Assembly: GCF_008365315.1 (NCBI RefSeq)
Contig: NZ_CP043507.1
Span: 1 to 64,000 of the forward strand
DNA length: 64,000 nucleotides
Direction of reading: 5' to 3'
Origin: Acetobacter vaccinii
GTDB lineage: Bacteria; Pseudomonadota; Alphaproteobacteria; Acetobacterales; Acetobacteraceae
The position numbers and the translations under genes were made by a program. How positions within the stretch are numbered: position 1 is the first letter of the stretch; each line of letters opens with the position of its first letter. Shown here piece after piece: positions 18,386 to 27,441 of this stretch. Below the pieces are notes generated by a model that saw only the letters and a list, made by a program, of their open reading frames with translations, ran no database searches and was not told the DNA's origin.

Positions 18386-19796
18386 CACTACAGTTGCATA
18401 TTATGTTGAGTTCTGAATTTATGGGCAACCATGATTCAGGATATGACGAGTGGCGGTGCGTCTGTTGAAGAGACGCTGTATTTGTGGGCGTCCGGGCTTG
18501 GGTCCGCCAAGGAACGGATCGTACCGTTGTTTACGCAGAAACGTGTCGCAGCTTCTGCGTGCGCCTTCCTGGACGTTCTGATTGGCAATGAACCACGTAA
18601 GACAGGATGGATGCGAGCGGAAGCCGCAGGAGATCCCGGTCCATGGCGGCAACAGGCGCTTCTGGGGCGCGGGCACTGGGATGCCGATGCCCTTCGCGAT
18701 GTCGTCAGGGAGCATGTGGTCGAGCATCTGGGCACTGAAGATGGTGTGCTGGTCATCGATGAGACCGGTTTTCTGAAGAAAGGTCAGGCGTCCTGCGGTG
18801 TGGGGCGGCAATATACGGGCTCTGCCGGCAAGATCACGAACTGCCAGATTGGTGTATTTGCCACCTATGTATCGGCGCGGGGCCACGCCTTTGTTGACCG
18901 CGCCCTGTATCTTCCAAAAGACTGGACGTCGAACCGTGAGCGCCTGAAGCAGACCCACGTTCCTGATGACGTGGTGTTTGCAACCAAACCGGCGTTAGCC
19001 TCGATGATGATTGAGCGGAGTATTGAGGCCGGTGTGCCCTTCCGCTGTGTTGCAGCAGACAGCGTGTATGGCGTCGGCGATGTGGAACGCACGCTTCGCC
19101 GGGCAGGAATTGGATATGTCCTTGGGGTCAGAGGCAATCACTGGTTCGGGTCGTGGGCGACAAGCCCGCTGATTGCAGGAGAAGCCAAAGATATTGCTGC
19201 AAATCTTCCAGAGCAGGCCTGGTGCCGTCTGTCAGCGGGAAGCGGCACAAAGGGCAAGCGGTTATACGACTGGGCGTATCTTCCGCTTGCCGGTCTGGAT
19301 GCTGAAGAATTTGACTGCCCTATAGCCGGCCCATGGACACGTGGCCTGTTGATCCGCCGGAACATCGCCGATGGAGACCTTGCCTGTTTTACGACATGGT
19401 GTCCAAAAGGAACAACCCTGCAGGAACTCGTGAACGTTGAAGGCACGCGCTGGAGAATCGAAGAATGTTTCGAGACGGCCAAAAACGAATTCGGTCTTGA
19501 TCATAACGAAACCCGTTCCTGGCATGGTTGGCATCGGCATGTCTCTCTGGTCATGCTCGCCTATGCCGTCATGGCCAGTGTCCGTTACCAGGCAAACTCA
19601 CTGAAGTCGAAAAAAACACTGCACCGGACACGACAGTCCTTGTCCGCTGGTCCATACAGGAAATCAGGCGTCTCGTCGTAAAACTCTCACAACATAGACT
19701 GCCCATAGCCCATATCCTCAGATGGTCCGTCTTTCGACGAACACATCAGGCCAGTGCTATCCGCGCTCACTCACGACACAATATGCAACTGTAGTG
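18386..19796 (+). mobile_element. IS1452-like element (IS701 family), copy A, intact
   Basis: A 1411-bp element with terminal repeats CACTACAGTTGCATATT... and its complement ending ...GCAACTGTAGTG. The flanks are TTAG on the left and CTAG on the right, so they fit a YTAR target but are not identical. The length equals that I recall for IS1452 of Acetobacter pasteurianus. It contains one uninterrupted transposase gene. Confidence 0.85.
18431..19681 (+). CDS. IS701-family transposase (copy A, full length)
   Basis: A 416-residue DDE_5-type transposase. Core segments are [13 protein letters not shown] (first Asp, about residue 110), RCVAADSVYGVG (second Asp) and WRIEECFETAKNEFGLD (Glu). Unlike copies B and C it has no frameshift, so it could mobilise them in trans. 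The ATG follows the left repeat by about 30 nt. Confidence 0.9.
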   Translation: MIQDMTSGGASVEETLYLWASGLGSAKERIVPLFTQKRVAASACAFLDVLIGNEPRKTGWMRAEAAGDPGPWRQQALLGRGHWDADALRDVVREHVVEHLGTEDGVLVIDETGFLKKGQASCGVGRQYTGSAGKITNCQIGVFATYVSARGHAFVDRALYLPKDWTSNRERLKQTHVPDDVVFATKPALASMMIERSIEAGVPFRCVAADSVYGVGDVERTLRRAGIGYVLGVRGNHWFGSWATSPLIAGEAKDIAANLPEQAWCRLSAGSGTKGKRLYDWAYLPLAGLDAEEFDCPIAGPWTRGLLIRRNIADGDLACFTTWCPKGTTLQELVNVEGTRWRIEECFETAKNEFGLDHNETRSWHGWHRHVSLVMLAYAVMASVRYQANSLKSKKTLHRTRQSLSAGPYRKSGVSS

Positions 19797-19800
19797 CTAG

Positions 19801-20544
19801 CATACGTTTTCGAACAACCTCTCATCGCTCCCCGTATGGCTGTTCCGTAAGCGGTTGACCCAGGCTGGTACGATTAATGACCTGTTCAATGGCTTTTCGC
19901 GATCCTACGGAACGCTGGTTATCTACCGATGTCGGGTCAGATCCTGGACGCAACACTGGTGGCAGCTCCCACAGGACTGGCAGGATAAACCGGCAAAGCT
20001 GTCCCACAAGGACAGGCATGCACGCTGGACCCTGAAATTCACGAAAGCGAAGCGACAGGAAGACGGGAGTATGCCCACAACGGATCTGGCCATCCCATTT
20101 TTTGGTTATAAGTCGCACATCTCCATCGATCGGAGATTTCGGCTGATCCGCAAATGGAAGACGACAGATACCGCCGCCAGTGACGGCGCGCGATTGAGAG
20201 AGGGCCTGCTTGATAAAACCAATACAGCCTCAACGGTCTGGACAGACACAGCCTATCGCTCAAAAGCCAATGAGGACTTCCTGGAAAAGCACGGCTTTGT
20301 CTCCAGGGTTCACAGGAAAAACCCGCATCTCAGGCCTATGCCCCGCCATATCCAGAGATCCTACGCAGGGAAGTCGGTGATCAGATCTCGCGGTGAGCAT
20401 GTCTTTGCCGATCAGAAATCACAGACGGGACTGTTCGTCCAAACCGTAGGCTTAATGCGGGCCACCATGAGGATCGGGCTGGCCAATATCGTCTATAATA
20501 TGCGCCGCTTTCTCCTCCTGGAGCGGATTAACGCTGCCGCGTAG
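19801..20544 (+). pseudogene. Decayed IS5-family transposase fragment
   Basis: The C-terminal two thirds of an IS5-family transposase, starting right at copy A. One frame gives WLFRKRLTQAG then GTINDLF; another gives MSGQILDATLVAAP; the first resumes at DWQDKPAKLSHKDRHARW and runs through FFGYKSHISIDRRFRL and WTDTAYRSKANEDFLEKHGF to MRRFLLLERINAAA. The 5' end is missing and at least two frameshifts are present, so it is not functional. Its left part was probably removed when the neighbouring IS arrived or by later deletion. Confidence 0.75.
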
Positions 20545-20667
20545 CAATCCAGAGCATGAAACCCTCTCTCTGCTCAAAACGCAGAGTGAAAATCAGGACC
20601 AGCAACCAGAAATCAGGCGCAAGGGTAATCAATCAAGGGTTCTTCGAACCCTCCATGTTGATGAGCC

Positions 20668-21288
20668 CTAATTACTCTTGGCCATAAGGGCCATCCGCAC
20701 CAATTCCGACAGGCTGTGAGCTTCCATTTTTGTCATAAGATTTGCACGATAAATTTCTATCGTTCGGGGACTTATTTCAAGTTCGCGAGCGATAGTCTTG
20801 TTTGACTGCCCTTCGACAAGACCATTGAGAACCTGTCGTTCTCTCTTCGTCAGAACAGCAATCTTTTGACGGACGATATGTGTATGAGTCCGTTCTGCAC
20901 TGGTTTCGACACCGCACTGCAAAGCAGAAGCTACTGCGTTGAGAATAGAATGCTCGTCAAATGGTTTTTCAATAAAGTCGCGAGCACCAGCCTTCATGGC
21001 ATGCACTGCCAGAGGAATGTCAGCATGTCCCGTTATTACGATAACCGGAAGGACTGGAAGAAGTGAGTTACCTTCCTGGAGGCGGTTGACGAGAGCAAGT
21101 CCGTCCATACCAGGCATCCGGATATCTGTGATGACACAGCCACAATCAATCTGATTAAGAATGACCAGAAACTCGTCAGCTGATGCATAGGACCGTACAG
21201 TATATCCTGATGCGAGTAGCAGGAAGACTAGCGACTCACGCACAGCCTCATCATCATCAATCACATGGACAATACAATCAGGATTCAT
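20668..21288 (-). CDS. FixJ-family response regulator
   Basis: A 206-residue response regulator. The receiver domain (1-120) has the acidic pocket at residues 11-13, phospho-acceptor Asp 55 in CVITDIRMPGMDG and Lys in FIEKPF. A LuxR-type helix-turn-helix (about 143-205) contains LTKRERQVLNGLVEGQSNKTIA. This is the FixJ/NarL-like FixJ layout. The start overlaps the kinase stop by 4 nt (ATGA), so both are co-translated. It probably activates genes in the island, possibly the divergent dehydrogenase operon. Confidence 0.85.
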   Translation of the reverse strand: MNPDCIVHVIDDDEAVRESLVFLLLASGYTVRSYASADEFLVILNQIDCGCVITDIRMPGMDGLALVNRLQEGNSLLPVLPVIVITGHADIPLAVHAMKAGARDFIEKPFDEHSILNAVASALQCGVETSAERTHTHIVRQKIAVLTKRERQVLNGLVEGQSNKTIARELEISPRTIEIYRANLMTKMEAHSLSELVRMALMAKSN

Positions 21289-22712
21289 TCACTGAACTCC
21301 TCAATCAGTGCGCAAGGAATGGTAAAAAGAAAGGACGTTCCCCCCCCTGGCTTCTGTTGTACCCAAATGCGTCCTCCATGAGCCTCCACAATAGTACGGC
21401 AGATCGATAGTCCAACTCCCATACCATGATCTTTCGTCGTAGAAAAAGGCTCGAACAGCCTGTGCATAATCTCAGGACTTACTCCAGAACCAGTATCTGT
21501 CACGGAAATTCTAGCCATGCTTTCGAAAGCTTCTACTGCAACAATAAGATGCCGCTCTTCGCAATCCTCCATAGAGTCCACTGCATTACGGATCAGGTTG
21601 AGAAGAACCTGCTGAATTTGAATTTTATCCGCGATAACCTTATCAACACGAGAATCAAGCCGAAAAGACACATCAATTCCACGCTCTGCGATCCCGACCA
21701 AGGCTAGCGCCGCCACCTCTTCCACAAGCTCCGTCAAGCTTTGCAGCCCCGGTTCACCTTCGCCTCGCGACACAAAATCTCGCAACGATCGTATGATTTG
21801 GCCAGCTCGCAGAGCCTGCGCTGCCGCCTTGTCCATGGCCTCCTGCACACGCTTGTTCTGTCCTGTTTCCGCCTGCAGAAGGCGGCGGCCGCCGTTGAGA
21901 AAGTTCGTTATGGCCGTCAGTGGCTGATTGAGTTCATGCGCTAGTGTGGCTGCCATCTCACCCATAGCCGACAAACGGGAAATATGCATGACTTCAGCCT
22001 GCAACTGCCGTACGCGGCGATCCGCCTCCTCGCGCTCTGTAAGGTCACGAAGAAAAGCAATTACAAAGGAGTGTCCGCCAGAGGTCAGATGTCCGATGGA
22101 CAGATCGACGGGGATCGTCGTCTCGTCCCCTCGGCGGGCGATCGCCGCAAGCCTCTGCCGATCAACGGCCGGCGGTGTCGCAAGCTCCGGGACGATAGCC
22201 GCGATATTTTCCCCGATTGTTTCCGTTGCCTTCCGCCTCAAAAGCATCTCCGCTGCGTGGCTAAATGACTGCACAATGCCCTGTTCGTCCAAGATAATGA
22301 TAGCATCGGGAACAGCGTCGAGAATGGAGCGAAGATGAGTTTCGCGTTCGAGGATGCGTTGCGCCATCGCAGTTGTTCGCTTACGGGCACGCAGCAGCCA
22401 TTCGCCCCCGCAGGTGATCAGGACACAGAGTGTTGCGAACAGGATCGTTTCGACCCAATTTTCAATCTGTGGTGCGCCGTCGTGCGTCAGGAGCAGGGAG
22501 CCGACCACCGATGCGAGGGTCGCAGCGGCCAGACCTGGGAAAAGGCCGCCGGTCACAGCGCCGACGAGTACCCCAGGAAGGAGTAGTAGAAACAATGTCC
22601 TGGTGCTGCCCAGAAGAGGGGAGATCAGACAACGTGAGAGAGCTCCCAGTATCACCAGGCCTAACGCAACCAGAGAAGTAGTCACGAGGTGCCTATGGCG
22701 TGTCCGCACCAT
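21285..22712 (-). CDS. FixL-like membrane sensor histidine kinase without the haem-PAS motif
   Basis: About 475 residues from the chosen ATG at 22712; the frame extends to a TTG at 22793 with no well-spaced RBS. N-terminal membrane helices (about 12-110) resemble the DUF4118 sensor region. Then come one PAS domain (HLRSILDAVPDAIIILDEQG to FLRDLTEREEA), the phospho-acceptor His in LAHELNQPLTAI (about 257) and ATPase boxes NLIRNAVDSM, DTGSGV and GMGVGLSI. The kinase half is very FixL-like. The PAS is shortened where FixL has the haem-binding His segment, so haem-based oxygen sensing is unlikely. Confidence 0.85.
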   Translation of the reverse strand: MVRTRHRHLVTTSLVALGLVILGALSRCLISPLLGSTRTLFLLLLPGVLVGAVTGGLFPGLAAATLASVVGSLLLTHDGAPQIENWVETILFATLCVLITCGGEWLLRARKRTTAMAQRILERETHLRSILDAVPDAIIILDEQGIVQSFSHAAEMLLRRKATETIGENIAAIVPELATPPAVDRQRLAAIARRGDETTIPVDLSIGHLTSGGHSFVIAFLRDLTEREEADRRVRQLQAEVMHISRLSAMGEMAATLAHELNQPLTAITNFLNGGRRLLQAETGQNKRVQEAMDKAAAQALRAGQIIRSLRDFVSRGEGEPGLQSLTELVEEVAALALVGIAERGIDVSFRLDSRVDKVIADKIQIQQVLLNLIRNAVDSMEDCEERHLIVAVEAFESMARISVTDTGSGVSPEIMHRLFEPFSTTKDHGMGVGLSICRTIVEAHGGRIWVQQKPGGGTSFLFTIPCALIEEFSE

Positions 22713-22793
22713 GATCTCTTGATTTGACAGATCCCAGAGGTCCCTCAATGACGTTCTCGCTCTAACGCTGAATGATCGACCAGGCGAATGCAA

Positions 22794-23186
22794 CTCCGTA
22801 ATTGTACGTAATATCTTTAACTCAACAAAAGCTGCAACCTTAAGCGCTCGATTGCATCACGCAGGATGATGACCCAAGAAGATGGAGCACTTAGGCTTTG
22901 TTTAAACAGTTAATGGTTTCCCACAGAATAGCACCACAGTCGTACAATGACACATTTACTTAAATATCTATCAAGACAATATAGATTTATTTATTTTATA
23001 AATTAAAATTCAAAATTTTTCTGAAAATATAATAAAATTATCATATATAGAATGTTACTACTGATGGGTCGGCGTAATTTATGTACACTTAAAAATATAA
23101 ATTATTTTTTTATTTATATTTTTAAGTGTACTCTTTTATCAGATCAACCATATCAAAAATATGATGTGTGCAGGAGCACGTAGTTG
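22794..23186. promoter_or_regulatory. Divergent AT-rich regulatory region between fixLJ-like genes and the dehydrogenase operon
   Basis: A roughly 390-bp AT-rich region that must contain promoters for both divergent operons. No gene is visible. I did not find a convincing FNR/FixK box (TTGAT-N4-ATCAA). The 20-bp-arm palindrome at 23083-23131 lies within it, about 55 nt upstream of the small-subunit start. Confidence 0.6.
23083..23131. repeat. Perfect inverted repeat, 20-bp arms
   Basis: Left arm 23083-23102 begins GTACACTTAAAAATA; right arm 23112-23131 is its exact complement; the loop is 9 nt of mostly T. It sits just upstream of the dehydrogenase RBS (AGGAG at 23172). It could be a transcription factor site, an RNA hairpin in the 5' leader, or a bidirectional terminator; the sequence alone does not decide. 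Confidence 0.85.
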
Positions 23187-23720
23187 ATGTCCTTTCATAA
23201 AAAATTCAAAATAAAAAGACGAGGGCTGCTCCTTGGCATGAGTGCGCTTGCCACCGCTGCCAGCTTTACGCAGTCTCGAAGCTTTGCAGCATCAACCGGG
23301 GAAATATATGAGCCTGATAGCATCTTGCTTTTTATGCTCGTCTCGAAAATTCTTGTTCCTCACGAACTGGATCACTTTGTCGGTCAAAAAATCTACACAG
23401 CACTCAGTGAGTCTGAAGAGAATTTTGACAATACATTACATGTAATTCAGGGCTTCATAATAGAAAATGCCGTCGTGGATGTTGAGCACCTCATACCGGC
23501 ACTGACTGATATGACACTGAAAAACTCAGCTCTGAAAATAATATCCGCTTGGTATTCAGGTGTAGTGCACGGCAAATCGGGCGACCGCGTTGTCGCCTTT
23601 GAAGAGGCGCTCATGTTCAAAGTCACCAACGATGTCATGACGATCCCCTCCTACGCGAAGTCAGCACCCAATGCATGGAATGCGACTGCCGTTCCCCTCC
23701 TGAACATACCTTCGTTCTGA
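23187..23720 (+). CDS. Small subunit of membrane-bound FAD-dependent dehydrogenase (Tat-exported)
   Basis: A 177-residue protein with a twin-arginine signal (KRRGLLLGMSA, about residues 10-20, cleavage near SFAAS). It matches small subunits of gluconate 2-dehydrogenase-type complexes, which are needed for export and maturation of the FAD subunit. ATG 23187 is chosen because AGGAG lies 10 nt upstream; a TTG at 23184 is also in frame. First gene of a small-large-cytochrome operon, the order of gluconate, 2-keto-gluconate and sorbitol dehydrogenases. Confidence 0.8.
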   Translation: MSFHKKFKIKRRGLLLGMSALATAASFTQSRSFAASTGEIYEPDSILLFMLVSKILVPHELDHFVGQKIYTALSESEENFDNTLHVIQGFIIENAVVDVEHLIPALTDMTLKNSALKIISAWYSGVVHGKSGDRVVAFEEALMFKVTNDVMTIPSYAKSAPNAWNATAVPLLNIPSF

Positions 23721-23740
23721 GTTTCTCTGGAGAATTATTT

Positions 23741-25384
23741 ATGCCCTCCACTCTCAACAGTGATGTCGTCATCGTCGGGACTGGCGTCGTCGGCTGCCTG
23801 ATAGCAGAACAGGCCCTTGATGCCGGGCTCTCCGTGCTCATGCTCGAGGCAGGCCCCCGTGTCAGTCGCGATACAATAGTTGAAAACTATCGTAACCTCC
23901 CCCCCACACTACGCAACCACTGGAACGCCCCGTATCCCCCCAAACCGTGGGCGCCGCACCTTGAAACACGCACTCCCACTGAGGCCTCGTCGTATCTTGA
24001 CCTGACCGGGCCTAATGCCAAAGCCTATGAGCAGGGTTACGTGCGTTATGCTGGCGGTGCCACCTGGCACTGGGCTGGTATCTGCTGGCGTATGACGCCC
24101 GCTGATCTGCGCCTTAAAAGCCTCTATGGTGTGGGGCGCGACTGGGCTTTTAGCTATGATGTGCTTGAGCCCTACTATACACGAGCAGAGTGTGCGATTG
24201 GTGTCTGCGGCCCCGGTGACCCTGCCCTGCAATGGCCGCCGCGCACTGCGCGTTCACGCCCCTACCCGATGGGACCCATTCCCTTTGGCCCGGGCGAGCA
24301 ACGGCTGACCGATGTTGCCGCAACTCTTGGCATGCAGAACCTTCCCGCCCCGCAAGCACGCAATAGTGGCGTTTCGTTTGATGGACGCCCTCCCTGCTGT
24401 GGAAATAATAATTGCTTTCCAGTCTGCCCGATCGCCGCAAAATATGATGCCGCAACCGCCTTGCCCCGCATCGAGGCAAAAGGAGGCAGAATCATCACGA
24501 ATGCTGTCGCCTATCATGTAGAAACAAATTCCCGAAAAAAGGTCGAGGCTGTTCACTACTACGACCCGAACAGAACCTCATATTCCGTTTCAGGCAAGAT
24601 CTTTGTGCTGGCGTGTAATGGCATAGAAACGCCCAAACTCCTCCTTTTATCCACTGATGACAAAAATCCCCGTGGGGTCGCCAATAGTTCAGATCAGGTT
24701 GGCCGCAACATGATGGATCAGCCAAAGCTGATCGCAGATATTGAAATGTCGGAACCGCTCTGGACCGGGGTAGGTCCTGTTCAGAGCAGCAGTATCATGA
24801 ACACCAGTCAGGGTGATTTCCGACGTGAATATGCCGGTGCCATGTTCCGTATGGAAAACATGGCGCGAAGCACACTCGGTGGCTTGGCCGCTCTGGAAAA
24901 AGGTCTCTACGGAAAAGCCCTTGATCAGGAAATTCGTCGCCTTTCAGCCTGCACAGCTCGCCTGACCGTTGAGCACGAACCTCTCCCTCTCCCCTTCAAC
25001 CGCCTGACCCTGTCAGACAAAAAGGATTGGCTCGGCCTGAACCGTCCACGCATCTATTACGATGTAGGCGACTATGTACGCAGGAGTGCTGAAAACTATA
25101 CGGTTCCCCTTCTTAAAAAACTGGCAACTGCACTCGGCGCGACAGATATCAAGATTTCACCTGAATTCTTGCACAGCGATCATATCATGGGTGGCACGAT
25201 CATGGGCAATGATCCGAGCAACTCAGTCGTGGATGCAGATTGCCGTGCGCATGATCACGATAATCTCTTCCTTCCTGGTGGTGGCGCAATGACAACCGGC
25301 GGCAGCGGGAACAGCACAATAACCATGGCCGCACTGGCGCTTAAAGCCGCAGATGCAATCGTCGGGCAACTGAAACATGCTTAG
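23741..25384 (+). CDS. Large FAD subunit of membrane-bound sugar/polyol/sugar-acid dehydrogenase (GMC family)
   Basis: A 547-residue GMC oxidoreductase. The FAD motif VIVGTGVVG is at about 10-18, with GGATWHWAG near 107. Cysteines in PPCCGNNNCFPVCP (about 218-232) match the proposed 3Fe-4S ligands of FAD-glucose and fructose dehydrogenases. The C-terminal catalytic region has HSDHIMGG and GGSGNSTITMAAL. The enzyme would oxidise a substrate on the periplasmic face and pass electrons via the cytochrome to ubiquinone. Substrate (gluconate, keto-gluconate, sorbitol or similar) cannot be read with confidence. ATG 23741 follows TGGAGA. Confidence 0.85.
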   Translation: MPSTLNSDVVIVGTGVVGCLIAEQALDAGLSVLMLEAGPRVSRDTIVENYRNLPPTLRNHWNAPYPPKPWAPHLETRTPTEASSYLDLTGPNAKAYEQGYVRYAGGATWHWAGICWRMTPADLRLKSLYGVGRDWAFSYDVLEPYYTRAECAIGVCGPGDPALQWPPRTARSRPYPMGPIPFGPGEQRLTDVAATLGMQNLPAPQARNSGVSFDGRPPCCGNNNCFPVCPIAAKYDAATALPRIEAKGGRIITNAVAYHVETNSRKKVEAVHYYDPNRTSYSVSGKIFVLACNGIETPKLLLLSTDDKNPRGVANSSDQVGRNMMDQPKLIADIEMSEPLWTGVGPVQSSSIMNTSQGDFRREYAGAMFRMENMARSTLGGLAALEKGLYGKALDQEIRRLSACTARLTVEHEPLPLPFNRLTLSDKKDWLGLNRPRIYYDVGDYVRRSAENYTVPLLKKLATALGATDIKISPEFLHSDHIMGGTIMGNDPSNSVVDADCRAHDHDNLFLPGGGAMTTGGSGNSTITMAALALKAADAIVGQLKHA

Positions 25385-26798
25385 AATGTTCCATACCAGA
25401 TTAGTCTCCAAGGTTTCATTTCTTGCAGCCTTGGCCGGATCGATATTCCTGTACAGCGCTGCTTCAGCCGAAAATGCCAGCGTTACGGATCAGGGTGCCT
25501 ACATAGCCGTCGCATCGGACTGCGTCGCCTGCCATACCGCACCTGGCAGCAAGCCGTTTGCCGGTGGCCTGGCCATGAAAACACCCCTGGGCACGATATA
25601 CTCAACTAACATCACGCCATCAAAAACATATGGTATCGGGCAGTATAGTGAAGCAGATTTTTCCCGTGCTGTCCGCAAAGGTATACGTAAGGACGGAAGC
25701 AATCTCTATCCTGCAATGCCTTATACAGCATATTCTTATATGACAGATCAGGACATACATGACCTGTACCTGTATTTCATGAAATCTGTTCAGCCTGTCG
25801 AAAGCGCTCCGCCAAAAACGGCTCTTCCTTTTCCAATGAACATCCGCAGTTCAATGATGTTCTGGAATATACTTTTTCGTAACAACACAATTTTCCAGCC
25901 TGATCCGCAACACTCGGCAGAGTGGAACAGAGGGGCCTATCTTGCGCAGGGTCCGGCACATTGTGGAACTTGCCACACGCCGCGTGGCTTTCTGATGCAG
26001 GAAGAAACCTCCAAAGCCCTCGGGGGCGCGAGCCTTGGTTCGTGGTATGCTCCCAATATCACCTCGGACAAAATCAGTGGCATAGGAAGCTGGTCGCAGG
26101 ATTCAATCAAGACCTACCTGAAATCAGGCCATATAGACGGTCTGGCACAGGCGGCTGGAGGTATGGGTGAAGCCGTCGAACACAGTTTCCAGCACCTGAC
26201 AGAGGCCGACCTGAACGCCCTGACGACATACCTTGTATCAACGCAGCCAGTGCGTGACCCTGCTGATGGAAATCTTTCACGCTTCGCTCTTGGACTGCCG
26301 GTCTCCAGCGCAGACCGTGTCAGAGGTGATCAACCCATTCGATCGGAAGATAATCCCGATATTTCGGGTGCGGAACTGTTTATGGGAAATTGCGCATCCT
26401 GCCATAATTACAAGGCACAGGGCAGCCGCGATGGATATTACCCATCACTATGGCACAACTCCGTTACAGGGGCCTCCAATCCGGATAATCTGATCGCAAC
26501 CATCCTTTTTGGTGTTGATCGTCATGTTTCTGGCTCTGAAGCATTTATGCCCGGTTTTGGAGGAAAGAAAACTGACGCCGTACAACTCAGCGATGAGGAA
26601 ATAGCCAAACTCACAAAATATGTTTTTGATACATATGGCAGGCCTCAAGTTTCTGTATCGCCAGCACAAGTCGCCACGATACGCCAGGGCGGTCCAAAAT
26701 CGCCGCTACTTACACTTAGCCGTTTTGGCATGATGGGAGGGGGCTTAATCATAGCGTTTGCATGTTTCTGGGGCTTCATCAGACGCTACCGGAAATAA
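25377..26798 (+). CDS. Triheme cytochrome c subunit of the dehydrogenase
   Basis: A 473-residue exported protein with three haem c motifs: CVACH (about 49-53), CGTCH (about 197) and CASCH (about 342). A Sec signal peptide (about 10-31) and a C-terminal membrane helix (about 445-465) anchor it. It relays electrons from the FAD subunit to the quinone pool. The start overlaps the large subunit by 8 nt. This is the canonical acetic-acid-bacteria membrane dehydrogenase subunit. Confidence 0.9.
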   Translation: MLRMFHTRLVSKVSFLAALAGSIFLYSAASAENASVTDQGAYIAVASDCVACHTAPGSKPFAGGLAMKTPLGTIYSTNITPSKTYGIGQYSEADFSRAVRKGIRKDGSNLYPAMPYTAYSYMTDQDIHDLYLYFMKSVQPVESAPPKTALPFPMNIRSSMMFWNILFRNNTIFQPDPQHSAEWNRGAYLAQGPAHCGTCHTPRGFLMQEETSKALGGASLGSWYAPNITSDKISGIGSWSQDSIKTYLKSGHIDGLAQAAGGMGEAVEHSFQHLTEADLNALTTYLVSTQPVRDPADGNLSRFALGLPVSSADRVRGDQPIRSEDNPDISGAELFMGNCASCHNYKAQGSRDGYYPSLWHNSVTGASNPDNLIATILFGVDRHVSGSEAFMPGFGGKKTDAVQLSDEEIAKLTKYVFDTYGRPQVSVSPAQVATIRQGGPKSPLLTLSRFGMMGGGLIIAFACFWGFIRRYRK

Positions 26799-26822
26799 GA
26801 GAATAACGAAGGAGTTAATCTT

Positions 26823-27377
26823 ATGTTCATAAAACAATCATCTATGTGGTTTAAATCTGCATTTGGCGTCTGTGCTCTCAGTGTATTGGCGACCACGGCT
26901 CCCGTATACGCGCAGGATACAAAAGAAGCATCGCCGATATCCGTCGAAACTGCCAATCTAAAAAAAAATATCGTTGGTGTGTGGGGGCTTGTTTCTTACA
27001 AAGTGGAAGATAAAGAAACGGGTAAAATGATTGATGCGATGGGTTCATCTCCCCGTGGTCGTGTTATTTTCACGCCCAATGGATGGGTTGCTTTCAATCT
27101 TGAAGGAAGCGACCGGCAGCCGGCAAAAACGGACGAAGACCGCGCCCATCTGATGAAAACCCTTGTCGCGTATATTGGTCGTTACAGAGTTGAAGGCAAC
27201 CAGTGGATTACCAGCGTGCAGACAGCCTGGGCGCCAGAGTGGGTCGGGACAGAGCAGAGACGCACTATCGAAATTGATGGCGACTTCGCCGATGTTATTA
27301 CGCCATGGCGTAAAATGCCGAACTGGGACTCTGGTAAGCTATCTCGTAGCATCATTCGATTTAAAAGGATTGAATGA
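26823..27377 (+). CDS. Exported lipocalin-like protein
   Basis: A 184-residue protein with a signal peptide (cleavage near VYAQD, about 30) and a lipocalin_5-like domain: IVGVWGLVSYKVED, GRVIFTPNGWVAFNLEG, AYIGRYRVEGNQWIT. AAGGAG precedes the ATG, 24 nt after the cytochrome gene, so it belongs to the dehydrogenase operon. The function is unknown; binding of a small hydrophobic or sugar-derived ligand is possible. Confidence 0.7.
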   Translation: MFIKQSSMWFKSAFGVCALSVLATTAPVYAQDTKEASPISVETANLKKNIVGVWGLVSYKVEDKETGKMIDAMGSSPRGRVIFTPNGWVAFNLEGSDRQPAKTDEDRAHLMKTLVAYIGRYRVEGNQWITSVQTAWAPEWVGTEQRRTIEIDGDFADVITPWRKMPNWDSGKLSRSIIRFKRIE

Positions 27378-27441
27378 TCTGGATCGTTGCTGATCTCGAA
27401 ATTGCAGCGTCATGACAATCGAACCAGTCGAGGAAAGAGAA

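Noticed and set aside
22794..23186. FNR/FixK-type box in the divergent promoter region
   Set aside because: I found no TTGAT-N4-ATCAA or close variant by eye.
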